Both the position numbers and the translations under genes were made by a program. This document shows positions 15,300 through 28,258 of a DNA stretch of 64,000 nucleotides, piece by piece (the stretch's first letter is position 1; every line of letters begins with the position of its first letter). Below the pieces are notes generated by a model, which was not told the DNA's origin, ran no database searches, and saw only the letters and a program-made list of their open reading frames with translations. Origin of the DNA: Chromobotia macracanthus (lineage: Eukaryota > Chordata > Actinopteri > Cypriniformes > Botiidae); the NCBI GenBank assembly GCA_036877525.1, contig JAZGTH010000019.1, positions 5,460,501 through 5,524,500 on the forward strand, given 5' to 3'.

Positions 15300-16471
15300 A
15301 TGCATTGCTCCTTAGCGTTCCTCAAAGTCTCGCTCCTTCTGGCCGTTGTGGCCATGGCTTCCTCCGCTCATCCAGGAGAAGATGTTGAGCCTGAAGATCC
15401 TGAGGCCCAGGCCTGTGCCACGTTTGCTGTGGAGTCTTTTAATCGCTTCTACCATGACCCGCATCTCTACTTGATCACCAAAATCAACAGTGTCAAGAGA
15501 CTGGTAAGTTTGATGGTTGTTATGCTTTCAAAAAAATCAAGGTTCTTCAATGGAAACACATGTTCTGCTTGGGTTCTTCTCATTAAGAACCATTTTTGGT
15601 TCTGTAGTATTCACTGTATGCTATTATTTGAAGAAGGTGTAGAGTTAGAAGCTCTTGATCATAAGTTCTTAGAGGTCAGCGTCTATTGGTTTCTGGGTTC
15701 ACCATGACATGAAATCACTCATCAAAATGAATTTGTACATTGAACTTGTTCCCCTATATGGGATCTTTATGGTGAACTTACATTTTTAAGAGTGCATTTT
15801 TTTTGGTTGCTTTGAAAGTCTTTGCTTTGCGTCTGCAGAATGTTGGTGGAGGTCAATATGAAATAGACCTGGAGCTGAAGAAGACGCAGAACTTAAAAGT
15901 GAATCGACCCAACCCTAAGCCTAACGTCTCCACTAACACACCGGGTCCAGAGGTCAGTCAGTTTTACCCGCAAAATTAAAACAAGAGTCAGCTGCGACAC
16001 GCTATTAAGAATATACAGAAGGTTTTGTCATTTAATACACTTGTTTCATCTTTATCCAGCTCTGAATATTGATTTATGGCTGAGCCAGATTGACTTTATA
16101 AAGACTAAAATTCTGTCACAATAATAGAGTGGTTTAAAGATTACAGCTTATCAAATGGTACAAATTCACACCCTTATCTAATTTCATCTCATGTTTGTAT
16201 GAGGCCTGTAAGAGTTTCCAAACAATGTAGATTAGAGTGGTGTTACAATGCTGAGACAACATTTCTGGAAGGTTGACTGATGTCATGTCTTTTTTGGAAT
16301 ATCTTCTTCTGTATCTAGAACATTTTATGTCACTTTCGTAGACATTTCTGCCCAGAACGATGTTTAATTTCTATCTCTGTTTGTGTTTTACAGGTGATGC
16401 GCTGTCACTTTAGTGTTCTGTCAAGTAAATGGAGAAACCAAAGGACTTTATTAAGAAGCAGCTGTCATTAG
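15300..16471 (+). CDS. Secreted cystatin-like protein (3 exons, 131 residues, complete)
   Basis: Exons 15300-15503, 15839-15952 and 16394-16471 have proper GT/AG borders and all junctions are phase 0. The same three-exon layout and intron positions occur in type-2 cystatins, which inhibit papain-like cysteine proteases outside cells. Residues 1-23 form a signal peptide (hydrophobic core VSLLLAVVAMASSA). The mature part has the cystatin helix (ACATFAVESFNRF, 38-50). The QxVxG loop is replaced by LNVGG (about 68-72): the Gln is lost, but Val and Gly are kept. The C-terminal PW hairpin has become KW (KWRNQ). The central disulfide cysteines are absent, while the C-terminal pair (MRCHF and SSCH) remains. 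Protease inhibition is therefore doubtful. It could be a diverged cystatin or a cystatin-fold protein with another role. Confidence 0.85.
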
Positions 16472-16792
16472 TGACTGACTTCTTATATGTGGAGCTTCAC
16501 CGGAAAACTTCACAAATTCTGTTTTAATGCCGCAATTGAATTGTTAAAAACAAATTCAAACTAGCTGTATTAGTTTGGAGGTGTTCATTAATAGTGAAAA
16601 ACAATACCAAGCATTGACTCCCTGTTTTATTCTTATATAATCTGCTGACTAGTTGCTATTTCTGCGCTGAAGTTTTGGAAAAATCTGCGGAATTCTGTGG
16701 AATAGTTTTACATTTGTTGAAAAGAGCTGAGTGTATTCTATCTAGTTAACATTAAATTAAAATAGTTTTAATTGACACATTAAAATTGACAC

Positions 16793-16798
16793 AATAAA
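16793..16798 (+). other. Polyadenylation signal of the cystatin-like gene
   Basis: The first AATAAA after the stop codon lies about 320 bases downstream, and another AATAAA-like AAATAAAAG follows near 16848. A 3' UTR of about 350-400 bases would fit. Confidence 0.45.
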
Positions 16799-17964
16799 GA
16801 CACATGATGTCTTTAAATTTATGTAAGACTTAAAGATCTTTAAGGAAAATAAAAGAATAAAAGGTCTTAAGAATGACACTTTAAACGTTTGCTCAACCTA
16901 AATGCAACTGCGCATACGTCCACAAGGGGGCGCTCAAACTTCACATGCAACAATGACGACATTTGTCCTTATAATACAGCAAATTCTGCACAGTGTATGA
17001 AAATGAAACGTATGTGTGAAACACAAGACAAAATAAACATACACCATGACGACTTTGTAGCTAATTTATAATTAAAACATCCATTTGTTAACCCACAACT
17101 GTTATATTATTTATTCATGACTGACTACTGATCAACCCTGTTAGCAGAGCATCAGTTCTTTATAAAGTTAAGTATCCTTTTCCTCACCCTGTAGATACAA
17201 CACAGTGATTAAACGTCTGTGGCCTGTATATAATGTTTCAGTAACGTGTAGTTTGGTAATGATTTTCAGATCTTACGTCATAATGAGGACACAATGGACC
17301 CCAAATTCACTGACAGTCCCTGCTCTTCTCCTGTTTTCATTAGAAACACAACCCGACCGGAGCGAGAGATAAAGGAGAAAGCTTAAGAAGAAAGTGGGAG
17401 ATGAACTAAATAAAGGAGGTGGGGTTAGTTGTCACACTTTTTACCCATTAATACCCAGGAATTAACATGCTTTGTTTGTGCAATTGGACATTTGATGTTG
17501 CTACAACATACAGCTTATGTGAAAACAAGCCCCAATCTCTCCTGCACTTACCAGGATGGCCTTACATCAAACCTTAAACCTCCGGTCTACAGAAATTCTG
17601 TGTCAGTGAACGTTGAGAGCTACTATTATCTCATTCTGCAAGAATCCAGCTATAGGTGAAAAATTGTTGGTACAAGTTTGTCTTTGAAGCTTTAAAGATT
17701 TGCCATTTCTATTAAATGAAGGTCAAGCCGGTCCTTTATCAGCACTAAAAGGTCATTACATCATCTCTTGTCAAGGATACAATGAGATGGGAAAATAATA
17801 ATAGATATGGAACAATCTTGATCTTCGAAATATCTGAAACATTCTGAGGTTGCATTACCCTTCAGATTTAGTTCTGAGGATAGAGAGATGAAAATATGTG
17901 CAGACAAAGAGTCAAAACAACATTTAAAAAAGTACAATTCGACAGGACTACATTGCAAAATCAT

Positions 17965-18020
17965 AATGTTAATAATAATAATTGTTATTATTATTATTAT
18001 TATAATGAATTATTATTATA
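17965..18020. repeat. (AAT/ATT)n microsatellite, imperfect
   Basis: AATAATAAT is followed by TTATTATTATTATTATTATAAT and more TTA units. The two halves are partly complementary and could fold. Confidence 0.8.
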
Positions 18021-21000
18021 TAATAACTTTTAATCAGTAATTTTATCTTGTTTTCCTGCAAATGCCCAAAACATTTTTTAAAACAACTTCAATTTAACTG
18101 AGTAATATTGTGTTAGATGTGACTGGTTTTCAGATTTATCTTACATTTTTATTTATTTATTTTCTTACACAATTGACAAATGTTTTTTCTTGTTGTAAGC
18201 TTCAACATAAATAAAAGCAAAACAAACATTTTCAGCGTCAAGAAAAAAACAGGACATAACAGACCATTAATATCAGAACTTTCAGATCCACATCAAAGTC
18301 TTGCATATTCTAGAACATTCTTGCCTTGTATTTCGTGGATGTAGTTCACAATCACTCACTTCAAGGATCTTCTGGTCTGATGGATCTCCAGAAACCTCAT
18401 GATGCGTGACGTGCTGGACATGTTGTCCCAGCATCCAGCATGAAGAAGCATGTCAACGCTCGCCGATGCATCTGTCCAGTGTCCACTTCTTCTTTAGGCT
18501 GTGAACTTCAGCTGATGGCGTGTCAGCGATCATCCTGTCCAGCGTCGCCTGGACACATTCCAGACATGCGATGGCCTGTAATTCAGTGGAATTTGATTGA
18601 ATACAATTGTCTTGATTGTCTGAATGAAAGCAAAAGACAGCCCCTTTATGAACTTCTTCTGAATTGTGAATCTGATTTATCTTGTTACTCTAGAGCTATG
18701 TAGGTACATTGTAATAAAAGTCACAGAGTACAAAACCTGAATTCTTGTATTCTTATGCAGTTTAACAGATTACATTTACATACATTTAGGCATTTAGTTT
18801 TTATCTAATAAACGATTGGATAAAAACAATAAACCATTCACCATAGGGAGGCAATAACATTAGAAATGCTATACAAAGATAAAGTCACAAAGTTCCAACA
18901 ATTAACTAAAGATTTTCTGCGGAGAAGAGAGTTTCCCCAATGCAAAGAGCTTAAAAACATTTCTAATACATCTATGTAACATTTCTTATTGCAGTCATAT
19001 TCCCCACACTGTTGTAAAAAGCATTTGGATCTCTCTTCCGTCACATTTTCTCTGTTTATAGGTGACCTGCGTGGAAGAGAATTCCAATTTTCTCCGTTAC
19101 GAGAGGCCAATAAATCTCAACAACAAGTTTCTGTTGTTTTATTGCTGTTGCCATTTGAACCACTGAGAAATCCACTAAAGCTTTTCACTACAGTTTTTAA
19201 TAGAGACAAGAGGAAAAGATTCAGTGTTTACAAATGGCTTCGCAGTTTGGTCTGAATCAAAACCAGTTTCAAGTGTAAACAGTGTATCTGGACCAGGATG
19301 CATACAGAATATCTGTGGGCTGACAGAATTGTCACTTAAAATCACAAGCAGTTTGCATTTCATAAACAACATGGATTGGTTTGAGTACATGTCAGCTGAG
19401 ATTGTTGAATCGTAAACACGGTCTTTAGAAATCTCACAGCCAAGGTTTCTTTTAATAGCCTAGTTTTCATGATAATCTACAGTGTACTTTTCCCCATACC
19501 AGGCTGTAAATCCGCCACCATTCATTGACACTAGGAATATTATTTTGGGGTGATACAATATACACCCACATGGGGAAAGATTTACATATTTACATATGTT
19601 TAACAGCAGCAGCCATGATAATATATATAATGTGACAATTTCAACACTACATGCAGAGGAAGGTACATGTGAGACTGAGACCCTCCCCCCCGGGCTAGAA
19701 TAGTTTGGCTCAGTCATAAGCAGCTCAATTCTCAATGGAAGCTAGTCCCGTGGCTCCGCCCCTCCACACCAGCAACCATCAGTTTAAATATGAACTTTTA
19801 ACACACAGCCGACAGACTGCAGCTCACATTCCCAAAAATAATCAAGCAATTTTTCAAAATCAAACCAACTATTTTATCATAAATATAGTCCTCAAAGTTA
19901 CATTTATGAATTAATATACTTCTTCTAGCCACCTTTTTTATTTTCATTTTTTTTCACACATAATTCTGGGATTTACAGGCAGAATACATCATGGACTCAC
20001 ATATACTGACATTATGTGAATTCATGACGTGTTTATACATTTTTTGTCACTGAACACTGGAGCTGTTATCCACTGAACTGAATAACAGCAACACAATGTT
20101 TGTGATGCTTATATTATTGTTACTTGTTTATGTATTGTAAAGTGATTTGCTATAAAAAGTGCTAAATAAGTAAAATCATTATTATTGTTATTATTATTAT
20201 TAGTGGTGATCGATGTCTTTAAAAGAAACAATACCATTTAAAGCACCTTTCTTGTTTGAATGGCATATTATAAAGTAAAATGTCAGTTTCTGGTTAAACT
20301 GGGAAGGGTCCTGCCCGTCTCCTCATGTCCATCTGCTTACAATTGCATCTGATTGACACATCTGTCTATTTCCCAGCCATTACCCCTCCTTCCTCTTTCT
20401 TATTTTCCTTCCTTCAGTATTTCACGTCCTCCAGCACGTCTCGCTCTGTTTGTTTCAGTCTTTCAGACCTTTTAAAAGACCTTGACATGTTGAGTCAGAA
20501 CAAGACGAGAATGTCACATTTTTAAACAGCCCACAACTCTAAAAACCTCAGTTTGGGATTTATTGTTTCTTAATCCTCCACCCCCCACCTCACATCACCT
20601 CTTTCTCTCTCTCCGTCTCTACTTTCACGGTCAGGACACCCCACTACCTCCCTAACTCAACATACACACATTTTTTCTCTTTCTCTCTCTACTCCTACAG
20701 AACCCAGATGAGATGATGAATGCTATAGCCCCCCATTCCATTCTTTTTTCTTGTCTCCCTCTCATGTGTGTTTTTTCTTCCCTGAGAGCTACATGAGTAA
20801 AAAAAAACTGAGCGAAAATGCATAAGGAGGGAGTTTTTGTATAGATCTGCTCACTTATGTTGGGGCGAATCTAAGCAGCAGTACTGAAACTAATTGTAAA
20901 ATGAAATTTTTCACATATTTCAGCTATCTGTTTGTTTGACCAATGGCAGACGAGACGCAGTGCTCAGAATACATGTTTGTGAAGAGTCATTACTGTTGCC

Positions 21001-24000
21001 GTTCGGTTTGGTGCTGCCAAAGGTGCAGAAGTAACAAAACAAACTACATTTCTCAGTAATGTAAGAGTAGCTCTGGAATTTCCAAACTACTGTAGCTATT
21101 TCAGTATATATTTAAGCCATACACCAGATGCTGGAAAACAAGACAAAAACCTTCTCATAAGAGTAGCTTGATTATAGTTCTTCCACAGAGCAGAAGAGAG
21201 CGACAGGAGATGTTGAATGCAGTTTGTGAGCTACTGGTTTGAGAGGGTTTGAAACACAGGCAGAGAAAGATGTTAACACACGAGCGTGTGTGCATGTTTG
21301 TGTGTGGGGAAGGGGGATGGCTGCCTTGTTTGTAGCTTGTCAGTAATTGCCCGAGACAAGCTTCCCCTGCATGTGTGAAAGCTGCTTGGCTTGAATGCCT
21401 GGACCATACCAAGTGCCGTCAGAAGCGAAGGGGGGGACAAAAGCGAGAGAAAACGATCAGACCGGAGACAATGGGCCCCTGAAGTGTTCCCCCCAAGTTG
21501 CTTTGATGTTGTCCTAGTGTCTAGATGCTGAAGGGGACCGGTTACTGCAGGGAAGAGCAGCCCTTTGTGTGGATGTGTGTGCACTTTTTGGGCCAGCACG
21601 GACAAAAGGGAGGGTACAAAAGCCTGGAGAGAAATAAGAGGGGAAACAAATGATGAAAACCCAGATGATCCCGAGCGTGTTTTTGTACGGCTGCTGTGTG
21701 TGAGAGAAAGCCAGAAAAGCGAGAGGAAAAGGAGAAGCTTGTACACGGGAGCCGATAGAGTGAGTGAGAATAAAGGGGGAGGGGGGGTGAGTATACAGTG
21801 TCTTTCTCTTCAGCACAAGATTTGTGTCTGTTTTACTTGTTCCACTGTCTTACTCTCACCTTGTCTTTTGTTTGTGGATGGTGGGTGGGAAAACCAGGAA
21901 CACGGAGAGTTGACGCTGAAGTTGGTTAGCTGCGGGGTCAGAAATGGTGTGTGGTCATTATTGTGGGTATTTTCTGTGTGCGTGAGGGTTGGTTAAACCT
22001 GATGGCTGCTATCACGCACCAGCTTTGTGTCTGTTATACTCAGTACTTGAAAACCCCGTCTGTGTGTGTGTGTGTCTGATGGATAGAGAGAGATGGATAT
22101 GGCAGGAGCAGGGGTGAGAGGGGAGTATATGGTTGGAATGTGTCATTGGATAGTCTGGAAATGACTCTCCGTGATAACTGCAATAAGCCACTATCCTCTA
22201 TCTTCTCCTCCTCTCCTGTTTTCCTCTCCTCCTCTCCTCTCCTCTCCTCTTATGCTTGATGGGTGCAAAGCAACAAGAGCTTTTTCCTCACTATTTGTCA
22301 GAATTGTCACTCTCAGCAGAGTGACTTGTGCGATGATTTGAGCAGTGTGTGTGTGTGTGTGTTTTTGGGGGGCGGTTCTGTTCAGCCCGGGGGGTTTCTC
22401 AGTCTGTGCCCACCACGGCGGTAGCAGACTGCTTTAATAATACCAGCTGTTTCAAAAACCTGCAGTGATTTTTCCCTTCTTTTCTGTCTTTCTCACGCTA
22501 AAGGTTATCCAATCATGTCCGCAGGCAATTTCTCTTTCTGTTCTGACTGTGAACAAACAGTCGCTGACTGACAAGGAGTTGAAATTTGGGGAGAAAAGAC
22601 AGACAACTTTTAACAAGAGTGATTGTTTGATGTCATTAGATGAATCTTAATACACTATGACAAGATGAAAAAGAATTATGGGTAGTTTTTCATGATACCA
22701 CTTGTATTCCATAGCTGTCAAAATATAGGCTGGGTTCTTGTACTGTGAAGCGTATAAAGATCTATCTTTCTTAAAGCTCTGATGATTTGGTGTCAGTAAT
22801 TTATGACAGTACAGTTGTTATTCATACACATCACTTGTTATAAAATATATTTATACAGCATCATTTTCTGCATTACACTGGTTTTACTATGGTAAATGAT
22901 TTTATTTTGGCCTATTGCTTTAGTTGAGGACTCTTTCTGCACAAAATCCTTTTCCCTGCCTCAGTGGAGTTCATACAGTACAGTAATACTGAATAAATCA
23001 TGTTAAATTATGATCAGTAACAGTTTAATGCATTTTTATATAATAATTGTGTTTCATTTAACATAAACATATTGGTTATGTGTCCCCTGAGTTTAATAAC
23101 AATTACACACAAACCAAATGTGGATGTAAAACGTCTGTGGTTGGTGAAAGCTCAATCACCATGTTTAAAAACACATGCGGGCAGAGAATGTAAATGTATT
23201 CTTTTGTGTTTTGCTTTCGTTTGTTCGGTGAATGATGTTGGTGATAGAGTTTCAAGCGAGAGGTCAACAGAGAAATGACCAAATCTCCTTTATACCTCAC
23301 CCCTTGAACAGCTACAGGGTCTGTTAAGTTGGTTGGTCCATGATGTTGCCAAGTAAGAAATGTACCTGAATTAACATCTTTTGTTGGTTCCAGAACAACA
23401 TTTCTGTAAAGCATAAAGAGTTAGTTTCAACCCCTACTGAATTAACTACCACAAAAATAAGTTAAAAAGTGAAAGAATGTTATTCAAGCTCCAAATCTCA
23501 GCTGCCACATTATATTTATTTATGACATCTGAATTTAAAAAGCTCTGTTATATGAAGTTCTGATGATAACATAAGAAACAAAAATACACTGCTTCCATTT
23601 GATGTAAGCAGTGTACAATTATCAACAGGGAAGATTACTTACTACATCGTACACACGTCTTTGCAAAAACTAAACAGATTTAATTATTTGTATAATGTAG
23701 GAACTTTGACTCTTATGCCTTTTATACGCTTTGAAGTGATTATAATTAATTTCCCTGGTTGTCAATGTTTGTGTGACATCATACACCTGAATTTTTCAAA
23801 ACATTCTGCCAATGTTTCTGAAAGTTGGAATTCTGCCATTAATTGGTGTTCTGTTGCAACTCGCAAGTCAGAAATTCAGACTTTCCTCAAATCTGAGCCA
23901 GGAATTTTTCATAGGGGTGGCCAGGCAGGGGACAGCAATTACTCTGGGGTGGCACAGAAAAGACTATACAAACAAAAAAGGACTCATGCAATCTCTCAAA

Positions 24001-25944
24001 AAGCTTTTTATAAAGTATTTTAGATGCTACAGTTACTAAAACACCACTTTAATTAAAAGAAGATCATCAAATAATTGAAAATTATTACACATTTCTTAGC
24101 CTCATGTTGTTGCAAACTATTTAATGAAATAAAACTTTTTCAGTTCCGAATTCCGGAATTGAGTTTTTTTTAATTCAGGTTTCAAATGTTTATAGTTTTG
24201 AAAGCTGCAAAACCTATTTTTAAAGGACAACACAGCACAGCAATTATGTACCGAGTTTAAGTCTTTCATTTCAAGTGATAAAGGAAAACTTGAACAAACC
24301 CTTGACAATACCATCGTAAGCAACTGTATGTTGAATTCTACAATTACTGTGATTTAAAGCAAAGACATTAAAGCAAAGACATTAATGGAAACTCATGTTT
24401 TTAACAACAAACGAGCGTATATCACACAATATCTTTATTCTCGCAGGCAGCTGATTCTATGAGAAGGGAGAAGTAAAACTTTCCGTCTTAACCGCACTTA
24501 TTTCACTCTACCTCTGACTGCTTCTTGTGATGCACAGCTCACACCAGCTACTGATTAGCAATGAGAATCGAGAGTCGCTGCTGAGCTCTTCAGAGTCCTG
24601 AGATCCATCTACATACATTACCAATAAATACCAAGAGACCGCCAGTGAAAAAGAGACAAGGAATAGCAGACTGAAAGGGATTTAAAAATGGATTTAAAAA
24701 TGAAGGGAATAAGAGGCCATCATCATCTGTTGAAGGAGGAGAAGAAGAAATGGAGGAGGGGTGGGGATTTGATCAGTAGTTGGAGGGGATGTGCCTCCAG
24801 AGAGGAACCAAAGGAAATAAATGGATTTATTTTTCACAGTTGTCAAATATCCAATGAATAAATTATGGCTGCGTTAAGGGTATGGCTAGTAACTCACAGC
24901 AAACATAAAAAACATTTAGTTAGATGACAGTTTTGTTAATTCTGGGATACGAGTTATAATTGTTTCATTATTTCACTGAAGACAAGACGCGTTTTGGTCA
25001 GTGGAGATTTTCAGTGCCATGAAGAAAAAGAGATTCAAAATCTTTCTTCTCTCTTTGAATGCTTTCGCCCTCCAATGTATTCTCCGCGCTAATATAATTT
25101 TGAATAGGTGGAAATGTGCGTGCTAGCCTGGTGTGCCTAGCCACCGAGATCATTGCAAATTCATTTAGAGGTGCCTATCACACAAAGATGCAGGGATGTG
25201 GGGGAGGGAGAGATGATGCCTTGGGTTTTTTAAAGCACATTTATATTCATGTCATGAAGGAGAAGAGCGAACAGAAAAAGAGAAGACGACTACCTTAGCG
25301 TGACAGACATTAGGAGGAGGCTAGTCAAATAAGCATGACAGGCGCTAGTAGAATGCCAAACGTCTGGTTCAGGTCGAGTGCTGATGTCACGACGGATGGC
25401 TCGCTGATGTAAAGTGTAGCAAATCTGGTCGGAACATTGTGTCACAACACTGACGTAAATAATTCAAACACGGCAGGATGCTGTTGCTGGCTTGCTGCGG
25501 CGCTCACAGTTTGTTTTCTGACTTGTAAGTTATTACTTCAAATGTTTGGCTTGTGCAATACACATAAAGTAACATTCTCAAATACACGCTACAATTCTGC
25601 TGAGTTGCATCACGGGGCAGAACTTTGCCAGAACTGGTAGATGTGTATGTTAAAGATATCGTAGAAATGCATTACGGGAGATTTGAGAGCGCTTGGGTAT
25701 GTGTTTGAGCTCAGTATGAGAAATGGCATTGGAGATCCTCATACTTCCAACCAGTATTCAGTGTTCTGCCTCTCTCATGGCGCCCGCACCCCACACAGCA
25801 TCCTGTGAATCACAGCTTTCGCTACGCTCCACTAGTGACACAAGACATGCTCACACACTCCAGCAACCGATTACATCAGGAAACACACACACACACTGTC
25901 CTCTGATTCACAGTGAAACTGAACTACTGAATCAGAGAGAAGAG

Positions 25945-26255
25945 AGCATTAAATCTCTCTGTCTGCCTCTCTACCTGTCTTACTCATTCTCTCTGTCTTT
26001 CTCCTAACATCTCTTTCCTCCATTTGTCTCTCTCTCTCTTTCCTTCTCCGCTTGTTTTCCCCTGTCTCACTCTCATTGTCCCCCCCCGTCTCATTCTCTG
26101 TTTATTTCCATTCCCGTCTTCTCTTTCTCTATTTTCCTCCTTGTCTCACACTCATTCTGTCTCTATTTTTCTCCCTATCTGTCTCTCTCTCCATCTCTCT
26201 TTCTCTTCCCCTCACCGTTTTACCTCCCTGTCTCTCTCTCTCTCTTTTCCGTCCC
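25945..26255. repeat. Pyrimidine-rich low-complexity block (CTCTGTCT-like)
   Basis: The plus strand is dominated by degenerate CTCTNTCT and TCTCTGTC words for about 300 bp. It produces Ser/Leu/Phe-rich open frames (for example plus 26024-26296) that are composition artefacts. Confidence 0.85.
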
Positions 26256-26647
26256 TGTCTCACCAACTCCGCCGCCCACACTGGGCTCATCATTGATGCG
26301 TTTAGCAGCACCGCTGAGCAAGAGACGCAGGCCATCGATTGGCTGCGTAATCGACATGGATTTTTGCCTAAAGTGGTGAAAAATATGCCACGGCTACAGC
26401 CAAGCAATTTCTCCAGACTTCTCTAGCTAGGAAGGAAAGAGACCCAGCAGCTCTATAATTGATATGGAGATCAATTTTCGAGCGCTGGTCTGTACAGCTT
26501 TTCCCTGACCGAGGCAGTCAACCATGCAGCTTGTGGCTTTTGTCATGATGGGAGGCAGATGAAATGGTGGGAGGATGATGAGCAGAGTGTGTGTGTGCGT
26601 GTGGAGGGGGGACATTGTGTCTGATCCTTATATGACGTGGTCCTTTG

Positions 26648-26806
26648 TTCCTGTAGCTCAGTGGTACAGCATTGCGTTAGCAGCGCAAAAGGTTGTGGGT
26701 TCGATTTCCAGGAAGCAAATGTACTGACAAAATACATAACTTGAGTGTACTGTAAGTTGCTTTGGATAAAAGCGTCCGCCAAATGCATGAATGTAAATGC
26801 ATTGTA
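26648..26806 (+). mobile_element. tRNA-derived SINE, complete-looking
   Basis: The head carries a polymerase III A box (TAGCTCAGTGG, 26654-26664) and B box (GGTTCGATTTC, about 26698-26708) at tRNA-like spacing. The tail contains the motif widely seen in fish SINEs, GTAAGTTGCTTTGGATAAAA followed by GCGTCCGCCAAATGCATGAA and TGTAAATG. It inserts into gene-poor DNA. It encodes no protein and would depend on a LINE reverse transcriptase. Confidence 0.88.
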
Positions 26807-28149
26807 ATGTTTGTGCTCTGGGGTGTGCGTGATGAGAGACCAGCTCTCATTGGTGTGAACCATTGAGACCGTGAGTAAATTAGCAAGAAATAGACATGAG
26901 ACAGCAGGGCAGAGCACCCATTATAATTGAGCATGCCCCCCCCCACTTTTCGTAAAATATGAATGTGTATGATATAGAAGTTTCAGCTGCTGTGAGAAGA
27001 ACTGTATTATTGTAGTCTGCCTATAAACGGACACCTTTAAGACCCAGCAGAACTTTATACCCCGCCCATTCTGAACAAACACAAATGTACTATGCCTAGC
27101 ACTTATTTACATACACATATAAATACATAGACGACACACTGGATGCATTAGGTCATTGCTGTGGTACGTCAACGGCGCCGCCATATTGCACTGTTGGCTG
27201 GGTAGTGGCTACGCATTTAATGATTGCGAATGGTCAGCAGATAAGACTCACGTTTTTGCACTGATATACAGTTCCATTCTGTAATTCATCCTCTTACCTG
27301 TGTATCCCCAATAACCCCACCATCTGTCTCAGAGACTGTAAAAGTCATTCAGGTCCAGTTTCAGGAGAAACAAGCCTTGTCCCGACAGTCTGATGCTTGC
27401 CCATTAAAACCAAAGGCCCTCTGCTACAAGCGAGACATGCTGGATTGGCTGCCATATTGGCTCAAATCACTGCCAATCCACCTGGAGCCATTTTGGCTCC
27501 CGTTACTGTAGTTAGACTAGAATATCCAAACACAAGCAATCAAATCCAGAGGTCTTGGATATTACTACTCACTGATTGGCTGAGGGCCAATGACATCAGG
27601 TGATTGGAGGTGGAGAGCCACTTGGCTCTGGTCTCTGTGGCTAAACCTGCAACCATTTTGGAACCAGTTTTGGAAAGACCAGCAAAAGACTGCTGTGCAC
27701 ACTCGGATATCCGTGTTGAACAAAACAAAACCAACAGTGCAGTTTGGATTGTTTACCCTTTAGCCCCCCAGTGTGTGTGTGGTGGGGGGCTGGGGGTCGA
27801 GGTTACTTGACTATATATTGGGGACAAATTTTTTACCAAAAGTCAGCAATACCTGACAAATCTAAGCAGAACCTCCTCTAGAGGTCATCTGGAATGCAGA
27901 AAAAATTGTATAAATGCAAAATGATTTGTTAGGGTTAGAGTGTGAGTTAGGGTTAGATTATATTGTTCATAACTAGCTGTCTATAAAAACGATAGAAGTC
28001 TATGATCTAGATAAGTAAATGTGTGTGTGTGTGCCACTCTCTTCTGTCAATTCAGCTTAACAGTCTCATTTCAAACAGAACAAAAATGAGGACCTGCTGT
28101 TTCCTAGAAAGGAGAAGACAGAAAAAATAGTTTCTGTCAAGCTGATCAC

Positions 28150-28258
28150 CTGTCTGGACGGTGAAGAGTGTTGTTACCAAGGTGTCACTGGTTGCACATT
28201 TCTGTATACAGTCGGTAATCGTCAGTGATGTGGCGATACCTCCACCTTCACCCTTTAC
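28150..28258 (-). other. Isolated exon-like segment of unknown gene
   Basis: On the minus strand an acceptor (GTTGTCTTTCAG) is followed by 36 open codons and a donor (CAG|GTGATC). The frame begins VKGEGGGIATSLTITDC, continues IQKCATSDTLVTTLFTVQT and ends in phase 1. Both splice sites and the lack of stops suggest an exon, but I recognise no family and find no partner exon nearby. It may be a chance frame or the remains of a lost gene. Confidence 0.25.

Larger units (their letters stand above)
16850..26640. other. Gene-poor interval, no supported gene
   Basis: Both strands were read for exons and open frames. Present are AT-rich DNA, an ATT/AAT microsatellite near 17970-18020, a shorter one near 20176-20202, pyrimidine-rich stretches (20580-20700, 22199-22252, 25950-26250), and a GT run near 22348. 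Open frames of 60-157 codons occur but show no domain, no splice context and no codon pattern, so I do not annotate them. Confidence 0.55.

Noticed and set aside
21273..21996. Overlapping open frames of 100-157 codons on both strands
   Set aside because: Purine-rich composition produces Ser/Leu/Phe-rich translations. No domain or exon structure was found.
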